Shown piece by piece: positions 44,563 through 51,257 of a stretch of 51,257 nucleotides of DNA; position 1 is the first letter of the stretch; each line of letters starts with the position of its first letter. The notes beneath the pieces are model-generated. The model saw nothing but the letters and a program-made list of their open reading frames with translations, ran no database searches and was not told the DNA's origin. The DNA is taken from contig BDIU01000108.1 in assembly GCA_002118135.1 (NCBI GenBank), positions 1-51,257 on the forward strand. Direction: 5' to 3'. The position numbers and the translations under genes are program-made. The stretch comes from Trebouxia sp. TZW2008. Lineage: Eukaryota > Chlorophyta > Trebouxiophyceae > Trebouxiales > Trebouxiaceae.

Positions 44563-47500
44563 CTACGGCATCGTAATGTAACGTAACGTAAAAGATTCTC
44601 TGAAGCTGGCTGGTGCAAGTTCCTGAGTAGGCAAGCCCCTGTCGGCCTGCAGCAGCTGATCATGACAGCTGGCCCACCGCTGGGAGTCCTTGTTGGGGTC
44701 CGTGTAGAACTTGCGCTGCACCTTGAGAGCTATGACATTGATCTGGTCCGCCTGCATTTGTAGGCACAAGGCATAAGAGTTTGCTGGCCAGCTGCGCATT
44801 TCATGAGCACAAGAGGTTTGCAACAGCAGATGTGTTGGTTGACAAAGCAGTCAGGCAGTGAAGCGCCAGTAGCCTCACCTGAGGACACTTGGGCCATACT
44901 ATGCAGCACTCAGCAGTGCAAGAGAGAGGACGACAAAATCATGTTTAGAAAGGCAGATACAGCATCAACAGTGCAAATAGACAACGAGGTGGCAGCAGCC
45001 TCACCTGGGGGTTGTTGGGTAATGCTACACAGCACTTGGGGCCACAAATTCCTGGCACATGTGCTGGAAACTTCGAACAGGTATTGTTGTTATAAGCGGT
45101 TGCTGGTCAGCAGCGCAGCTTGTGAGCACATAATCTTTGTGACAACAGATGCTTGTCTTGATGAAGCAGTCAGGCAGTGAAGCAACAGCAGGCTGACCTG
45201 AGGGATGTCAGGCCAGCAGCGCAGCTCATGCGCCAGAGGCTCTTCTTCTTGCTGGCCAGGCTTGCCCTTGCGGTGCACAGTCAGCCTGTCAGGGCAGGGC
45301 GCTTCCCGGTTGCCCCACCGCAGCTCCACAGTGAATCCTGTGCAGACACAGCGCCATTGATTGTTGATTACAGGCCCTTTGATCGCTGCTGTTAGGATCC
45401 GGACCTTACATGCAACAGTGATTGCAAGCGCAAGGAGTATGCTAGGGCTATGCTAGGGCAGGGCGCAGTCCGACTGCCCCACCGCAGCACCGCTGCCAGT
45501 TGATCCTGTTGAAGGCATCCAGCTTTCATTTGATTTACTTGAGCATGCCTTGCATGCAAGTGTGCTTGTACCCCAGTTGCCTTGTCAAAAGAACTATTGC
45601 TGCAGTTCTTTTGACACAAGCTCTTTCAAGACCAAATGGTGTGCATGACTGGCAGATTGGCAATTGGGATGTAAATACTGGATGTGTTGAGCAGCAGCAG
45701 CAGCAGCAGCAAGTGGCAGCAGCAGCAGCCACAGCAACAACAGCAGCAGCAGCAGCAGCAGCAGCAAGTGACAGCAACAATAACAGCAGCAGCAGCAGCA
45801 GCAGCAGCAGCGAGGAAAGCAACAGCAGTGGCAACAGTGAATGTAAGAGCAACAACAGCAGCAATAACAAGAGCAGCAGCAATAGCAGCAACCAGAGCAG
45901 CAACAGCAGCAGCAACATCAAAAATGGCCACATCACCAGCAGTAGCAACATCAAGAGGAGCAGCAGCAGTAGCAACAACAACAGCAGTAGGCATACCTGC
46001 CAGGGGATGGCCCAGCGCACTTCTGCGGGTGGGACATCTATGATGGCGGTTGGGGAGGTGCCCGCCTCGGCAGCCTTGTGCACCTGAGCAAACCCAGGCG
46101 CCCGCAGCTTCATGATGCATCTGTTGGTCAGAATCACCACCTGGTCCTGCGGAAACACCAAAGCTGTTACAATCAAGAAAGCAACAAGGTCTCTGAGGCA
46201 CATTTCCTAGGTAAGCCACAACTGGGTGACAGCCCAATGTCAGAGCAGCCTGGTGCACCTGAGCAAAGCCCAGCCCTTGCAGCTGCATGATGCACCTGTT
46301 GGTCAGAATGACCACTTGATGCTGCATTGCACACAAGCCTCGCTTGTTGACAGAGGACAGCAACATGCTTCATGATGCAGCTGTTGGTCAGAAATACTAT
46401 TGGTTGACAGATGAGAAACACAGGCTTCAGGAGGGCAACACATTCAAAAAGCTATGCAGATGACTACAACCGTCATGCCAAATGATGCTAAATGACATAG
46501 TCAGGCAGCAACATCTGCAGGGGCATGGAGGATGGTGTACAGCAGCAAAGTCATGACTGTTCCTGCAGTTGAGCCAGCCTGATTGTACAGCATGCAAGAT
46601 TGGTACATGCATGCCACATACCTTGACTTCTGCACAGAAGATCCCTGACTCTGACAATGCTCAGAATGATGCAGGCCAACACAATGTAGACAGATGCAAT
46701 TGGTGCTGTTTTCAGCAGGGGGTGAAGGTGTAGCCCAACACCTCTGGCAGTATCCTGTGCTCCTTATACGTAACCATACGATTGTTCAGGGTGGCAAGCA
46801 GATCAGGCAGATACACTTGAGGACCTGGAAGTAAGGTGCAGCACATTACCTCCGGCAGTATCCTGTGCTCCTCATAGGCATCCATATGGAAGCGGCTGCG
46901 CTTGCCCTTGCGGCATGGGCCCAAGCCCCCAGCGTCTTGTGTCCTCCTCAGCAAAGCCTGCCCCACCTCTGCTACGCGAGCCTGCAATGCATCATCATTA
47001 CCATCAAGAGAAAGTAACTTTAAATGTGGTACCCAGCCATCAAGGCTGATCCCATGTGCCACACAGTGGCAATGTTCGATATGTCTATGAGGTTCTGGCA
47101 GGCTATGACATGGTGAACCACCTCCGACAAGGACAGTGGGATCACGGTGTGTAAGCACTGCTTGCTGGGGTTGCTGTGCTGGCTGCTACAGTCTCCACAG
47201 GAGCTGATCCACGGAAACTGATGCATTGTCACCTCCAAGCAGCCAGTCCGAGATCATGCAGAAGGACTGCTCGCTGATGCTGCTGCGCACAGCATTGCAC
47301 CTTGACAAAATGTAGGCAGTCTGTCTGTGCGCATGCCAGCTGTTGAGCAGTGTATGCTATTTGTTTAGCGCACGTTTGTGGGCAGTTAAATGGTTTGCTG
47401 CAATGAGCTGATATGCAGGCATGGCAATGAGCCCACTGCTATCTTTGCAATGCCATGCACCTGAAGCAGAAAACAGTGTTGCAGATCACAGCTGCACTAC

Positions 47501-48519
47501 AGTTAGATTCTGCCAGGGCATGGCTGAGAGGTCAGTCATGCCCACAGATACTATTTTTGGACATGGTGTACTGCCTGTGCCTGTGCCTGTGCCTAGCTCG
47601 GGTGCTTGAATCTGCCTAGCAAGGAATTGAGACCTGACAACAACTTCTGCCCTTTAAAGCTGTTACATGGACTTTGCAGCACCGCACTATCCCTTCCCCT
47701 TCTGCCCTGCATCCTTGTTGTCTACTGTTGTTGAAAGAAAAGGGCAACATCAAATGAGCTTACCACTTTCTCAGTGCTATCGCTTCCAAGGAAGGAAGTG
47801 ATCTTGCCGTCCCCACCAATGGCTCGAGGCAGCCGGAGCCGCCTGTTGGTGGTGCCTGCCCGTGGCCGCCCTATCAGCTGGTCCTTGCTGGCGTCGATAC
47901 CCTCAAAGGCCGAAGAGGCAAAGTCCAAACCTCTACTGATTGGCTGCGCAATAGCACCCACAACACCTTTGCCCAGACCCTTCAAGAAGCCTGCAAAGTA
48001 TTACAACATTGTTTGCAAACATCAATGCCCTCAAAAGCTGAAGCAGCAAAGTCCAGACCCCCACTGATGGGCTGCGCAATGGCACCCTACACACCCTTGC
48101 CCACACCTTTGAGGAAGCCTGCAAATCATGACATGCTTTGTAGTTGATTTGAAGGTGTTTCATACATTCCAGCTGGTGCCCGCTAGTCTGCTCAGGTCAT
48201 TTGCTGGTGAAGCACAGTAAGATTTCAGGACCTATTGAGCAAGCCTGCCATCGAAACAGCTAGTCTGATTGCTCAGACAGATTACACCTGTGACGCTGCT
48301 TCTGCTTCTGTTGCTGCTAATCAGTTGGCAAAGCAAGTGTGCTGATGCACCCTGTGGCCATAATGCGGTGGCAATATGAGAGGACAGACCTCCAACTCCT
48401 TTGGTTTTGGCTCCCTCGACTGGCTTAGTGACTAGACCAGTGAAGCCGCGGTAGATACCCATACCTAGGGCCGCCCCGCCCTCTACCATGCCGTCACCCA
48501 CACCCTCAATGTTGCGCTC
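44563..48519 (-). CDS. VPS13: VPS13-type intermembrane lipid-transfer protein, C-terminal exons
   Basis: VPS13 proteins are very large bridge-like lipid-transfer proteins at membrane contact sites; this is the C-terminal end, and the 5' part is not seen in the window. Proposed exons: A 48519-48390 (ERNIEGVGDGMVEGGAALGM, GFTGLVTKPVEGAKTKGVGG); B 47990-47764 (GFLKGLGKGVVGAIAQPISR, LDFASSAFEGIDASKDQL, RRLRLPRAIGGDGKIT); C 46981-46850 (ARVAEVGQALLRRTQ to YEEHRILPE); D 46146-45997 (DQVVILTNRCIMKLRAPGFA, VPPAEVRWAIPWQ); E 45337-45198 (FTVELRWGNREAPCPDRLTV, ELRCWPDIPQ); and the last exon 44751-44563 (ADQINVIALKVQRKFYTDPN, ending LRYITMP stop). Exons A-B are the amphipathic ATG2_C-like helices before the C-terminal PH-like domain, which exons C-E encode. 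Phases agree for A-B-C-D and E-last; the D/E join is one base off, so either the splice site is missed or the frame is broken. Extra, partly degraded copies of these exons lie in the introns. Confidence 0.88.
44790..45240 (-). repeat. Degenerate copies of the exon E 3' end in the last intron
   Basis: Exon E ends CWPDIPQ with intron sequence that would read VSLLLLHCLTASS. Two similar units follow in the same intron: near 45040-44960 (ALPNNPQVRLLPPRCL) and near 44930-44840 (IVWPKCPQVRLLALHCLTAL). The word CAGGCAGTGAAGC occurs on the plus strand at 45171 and 44852. These look like tandemly duplicated, decayed exon-intron boundaries. Confidence 0.65.
45288..45510 (-). repeat. Second copy of the exon E 5' part
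   Basis: The start of exon E (45337 downward) has an upstream copy at about 45506-45445 encoding VLRWGSRTAPCP. Exon E itself encodes ELRWGNREAPCP. The copies are offset by about 164 bp. The upstream copy is phase-compatible with exon D but runs to a stop within its frame; exon E needs one extra base. Confidence 0.7.
45691..45994. repeat. Long imperfect CAG/CAA trinucleotide tract in a VPS13 intron
   Basis: About 300 bp of near-continuous CAG with CAA and AAC interruptions on the plus strand (CTG on the VPS13 sense strand). It lies immediately downstream of the exon D donor (CAG/GTATGC at 45997). It creates long Gln/Ser/Asn/Ala-rich open frames on the plus strand and Leu/Ala/Cys-rich ones on the minus strand, which I treat as artefacts. 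Confidence 0.93.
46073..46400 (-). repeat. Three tandem copies of the VPS13 exon D core
   Basis: The exon D segment VVILTNRCIMKLRAPGFAQV (within 46146-45997) has an upstream copy, VVILTNRCIMQLQGLGFAQV, at about 46320-46245. A shorter, more diverged copy, IVFLTNSCIMK, lies at about 46400-46365. The shared CATGATGCA word starts at 46111, 46286 and 46371. Only the copy in exon D keeps a complete exon with good acceptor and donor. Confidence 0.85.
46739..46886 (-). repeat. Two copies of the VPS13 exon C 3' end
   Basis: Exon C ends with YEEHRILPE (minus strand, 46886-46850). A copy 110 bp downstream (46776-46739) encodes YKEHRILPEV. Thirty-two of 38 bases are identical between 46849-46886 and 46739-46776. 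The downstream copy has GTGTTG instead of the GTAATG donor. Confidence 0.88.
47881..48118 (-). repeat. Duplicated VPS13 exon B start, upstream copy with a stop
   Basis: Exon B starts at 47990 with GFLKGLGKGVVGAIAQPISR. A copy starting at 48118 (period 128 bp), after its own TTTGCAG acceptor, reads GFLKGVGKGV, then TAG, then GAIAQPISGGLDFAASAFEG. About 99 bp are similar, and the copy lacks the rest of exon B. Only 30 bp separate the copy's end from exon B. Confidence 0.9.
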
Positions 48520-50850
48520 CTGCACTCACATATACATTCAGCTCAGTACAAACAATTGCCATGTTATATGCAAGCGGTTGCACAGCTTAATGCACTGCTC
48601 AGCACAGCACTCGTGAGAAATCTGTACATGCACATATGTTGATACTGCAGGCTTTTCTGGTCAGACACGGCAGATCTGAGGTGACCAAGACATGCCGCTT
48701 GCTAGCAATGTTAGCAAGCCAGTCCGTTGTGCAGTGGTAGGCAGATGCATGCCAGAGCGACCTGCTTCTGCTGGTATGCATGCAGGTGCTTGAGGAGCAG
48801 TGCCCATGATGCTATGCTGCACAGCTGTCACACCTGCTTCTGCTGTAAGCGCTAAGCAAGTAAGCAAACGTCCACACAACCCAGATGCACTCACCGCAGC
48901 CAAACCCATCATGGCTTTGCTGAGCCACGCCTGGCGCGCATGACAGGCACACAAGAATCAACGCAACCTGCTTGCAGGCATCATAGGTGTACCTGCTTCT
49001 GCTGGGGGCGCTGCACAGCAAAGCAAGGATCCAGGCAATCTATATACAATCATCCTAGTGTAGCTTGTCATGCCCTGCGCCGATCCTGGCTCATGAGACA
49101 CACTGGTCAGCATGAACAAACAAAAGCAGCATCCACGCAAATCTCAGGCACTGAAGACAGCAAGGCATGCTGTCTCTAGAAAGCAGTCAATATGTACTTT
49201 CTGCATGCCTGGCATTTGTGCAGAAGCATGTCTGCTCAAGGGCATTGGGACTGTAGATGATCCATGCGACGAATATTCCTAAAGTAAAGTAAAATTGTTT
49301 CTTTTGTCCAACATGTTACTCAGCATATAGTGAACTCCTTGATCACACTTCACAGCACCCTTGCAATGAACACTTGTTACCAGTCGCGGATTGCTTGCAT
49401 CTTCTGCGTCCTTGACAACGGCGTCATGCAAATACAACAAACTGGACATGCATACAGACAGTCTTGAAGATGCGCCTGCTTTGTCACACACAGCGCCGCA
49501 GTACTGTGCCATGTATGTGGGGATCATGCTCAGTTAGCCATGTCAGTCAACCAGAAAAACCATATCAAGATCAGCAGGCCAAGAGACCAGCAGTGGCCTC
49601 AGCATTGGGCACATGCCTGTGTGCTCAACAGAACATAAAAGAAATCATCTCTTAAGAGCTTGCGTCTGTCCCTTCAGCATAGTCAGCACAAGGCGCTTGC
49701 CCTTTAATGTGCTGATGAGAGGGGTTTGACGTGCATTACTTTGGCTTCTTTGCAAGTACAAATGCAGGCCTTGCTATCCCTCTAGCACAGTGAGTACCAA
49801 TTGCTTGCCCTTTGGAATAAATTCATCTGCTGGCCAGAGAGTTTGAGGGCCTTGGCTGTGGCTCAAGCTCCTTTGCATGGAAAAATGCAGTAAGCTATAG
49901 GCCTTGACTGTCAGTCAGGGAGATGGAGCAGACTGCCTCTTCAGTGTATGCTTGGGCAGTGGCCAGGTACAAAGGCCAGGGGTTTACCCAGAGACACTTG
50001 GCAGACAACAAGGACCGCTCTTCCCACCAGATTGAGTACAAATAATGTAAGGTTGGCATAAGACCAGACTGGACGGAGACCACCAATTGCTCCAGGACAT
50101 GCCTTGCTGGGCCTGCTGAGTTTGCTGGGCCCGTCTAGCGCGTGTTATGAATGAAATGAACGAAAGCAATGAGCAGCTTTATTGCAGTTGTGTGGGACTG
50201 TACTCATGTGTCTTGCAGTGCCAGCAAGCTCTCCAGGCTCGAAGCGTGTTTTGCTAGTTGAGGCTACATCACGCACGCTCTTGCGCATTTGCAGCTGCTT
50301 TGTTGAATGTTCTGGGGCGACATCGTGAGCGTGGCGGTGCACATGTTGGTCTCCATTTGATGATGAGTCTGTGCAGTGCCAGGATGCACCAACTTGGCGC
50401 CAGTCAAGGAAAAGACCATGAGAGAGGCACATTAGATGACTGAATGCCTGATGTGCGATCAAGCACTTGCTGGCAAGCAAATTGGGTACAGTAAGATTTG
50501 TGATGTTTGGCAGCATGCTTGTATGATGAGAGGCTGCATGCATGCAAAACACTTCATGTTTCATGAGGCAAGTGCCAGTGATTGGCGCAAGCAGGCGCAC
50601 GGCAGTTTGTCCCTGCAATAGCTTTGAGACGGCAGTAGGCATGGACTACAAAGTTCTCAAGCAGAACCATTCACTGGTGTCTGATGAGGTCAACCATTTC
50701 CAGTGGTGCATTCAAGCGTCTACAAGGGCTTCGACATGTGACTTCTGTCGTGTACGGTCTGCTGCTACAGCACACGCCCTAATTTAAAATAGACGTGGTG
50801 CTGCAGTAGGCAACCACGCAGGATCGGCATCCGAGGGGAGCTGCATGCCC
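48520..50850. other. No firm gene; possibly VPS13 introns or upstream exons
   Basis: Upstream of exon A I could not find confident VPS13 exons. A weak candidate is the minus-strand frame at about 48730-48670 (TGLLTLLASGMSW), reminiscent of the Gly/Leu/Ser segment preceding exon A in VPS13 proteins. The word CCTGCTTCTGCTG recurs at about 48762, 48832 and 48993. Frames at 49895-50086 (-) and 50145-50642 (-) are unassigned. Confidence 0.35.
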
Positions 50851-51257
50851 TCAAAACCTGATGTTGGTACTGTCTGTTGTAAGGAAAGTGAGTGACGAAA
50901 AGTGATTGCGATGACGCCCGCATAAGAACCGAAGCATGATCTGGCTGCTTTTGCATTTGTCCTGGTTTGATAGCAAAAGACTTTCTGCAAAAGTCGCCTT
51001 GCGTGCTGCAAGCTGCAGGGCTCGTAGACAAAGTTGCTGTTGCAACTCAAATTGTTGCGTGACGTTATCTGCGACTTTATCTGCTGACTCCGAGTTCTGT
51101 GGGCTGCCGTCTTCGTGCCATTCTGAAGAGGACGCTTCGCAGGCCGGAACAAGGGAGCTTGCAGCGTTCCGGGGGGCTCCCCTGGGGGCAAAGCTGGGGT
51201 GTTGACCTGCGGCCGGGGGCAGGCAGCAAGAAATGCCATTATGATTCCGGTCCCTAG
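50851..51257 (-). CDS. Partial exon of an unidentified gene, open at window edge
   Basis: One minus-strand frame is open from the right edge of the window to a stop at 50851. It reads AGQHPSFAPRGAPRNAASSL, then SADKVADNVTQQFELQQQLC, ALQLAARKATFAESLLLSNQ and a basic stretch. A disordered Ala/Pro/Ser N-terminal part followed by a Gln-rich coiled coil is apparent. The GC-rich composition resembles a first exon, so the start codon probably lies just outside. A donor before the stop is likely but not identified. Its relation to VPS13 is unknown. Confidence 0.4.
   Translation of the reverse strand, partial: RDRNHNGISCCLPPAAGQHPSFAPRGAPRNAASSLVPACEASSSEWHEDGSPQNSESADKVADNVTQQFELQQQLCLRALQLAARKATFAESLLLSNQDKCKSSQIMLRFLCGRHRNHFSSLTFLTTDSTNIRF

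Noticed and set aside
45500..46203. Long open frames on both strands rich in Gln/Ser/Asn or Leu/Ala
   Set aside because: They are by-products of the CAG/CTG trinucleotide tract and lie in a VPS13 intron; only the 45997-46146 part is real coding sequence (exon D).

Overview
This window looks like nuclear DNA from a green plant-lineage microalga; a trebouxiophyte-type green alga is my best guess. The reasons are: genes broken into many short exons by GT-AG introns; degenerate TTTAGGG telomere-type repeats; an extracellular SGNH hydrolase that I associate with green algae; and plant-style DUF946/VPS62 and VPS13 modules. There are no bacterial operons, Shine-Dalgarno sites, tRNAs, rRNAs or CRISPR arrays that I can see. 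Gene models were built by hand from reading frame, splice-site consensus and intron phase, so exon edges are proposals.

Layout: 0.8-3.5 kb (+) is a five-exon SGNH/GDSL hydrolase whose model is interrupted only by one in-frame TGA. 6.0-9.9 kb (-) is a second, different SGNH hydrolase in about ten exons, including a 42-nt micro-exon. 10-12.3 kb is a repeat-rich zone with telomere-like motifs, perfect palindromes and a 1.03-kb terminal-inverted-repeat element flanked by a 9-bp target-site duplication (Mutator-like). 12.7 kb is a CTGT/CTGC microsatellite. 14.0-14.45 kb is a decayed LINE reverse-transcriptase tail. 17.6-22.4 kb (+) holds unidentified coding exons, including a protein with a conserved-looking globular module, a Gln/Ser-rich linker and a coiled coil. 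22.5-23.9 kb (-) is unidentified.

24.4-26.2 kb (-) is a complete seven-exon nucleotide-sugar/triose-phosphate-type (DMT) transporter. 28.5-32.9 kb (-) is a coiled-coil protein gene of unknown function, and 33.3-34.5 kb (-) is another unidentified gene. 35.1-36.3 kb (-) is a two-exon O-fucosyltransferase-like type II membrane glycosyltransferase. 38.3-38.5 kb carries three adjacent strong hairpins. 39.0-39.6 kb (+) encodes only the N-terminal half of a second DMT transporter. 40.0-40.6 kb (+) is a VPS62/DUF946 module frameshifted by a 16-bp tandem duplication. 42.3-43.5 kb (-) is a coiled-coil gene. 44.56-48.5 kb (-) is the 3' end of a VPS13-type lipid-transfer protein gene. 50.85-51.26 kb (-) is the edge of another exon.

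Functionally the recognisable genes lean towards the secretory and membrane system: two secreted or lumenal SGNH esterases, a sugar-nucleotide-type transporter, an O-fucosyltransferase-like enzyme, and VPS13/VPS62 lipid-transfer proteins. The most unusual feature is the VPS13 3' end, where the introns contain extra, degraded tandem copies of the neighbouring exons (five separate duplication sets within 3.4 kb) plus a 300-bp CAG tract.
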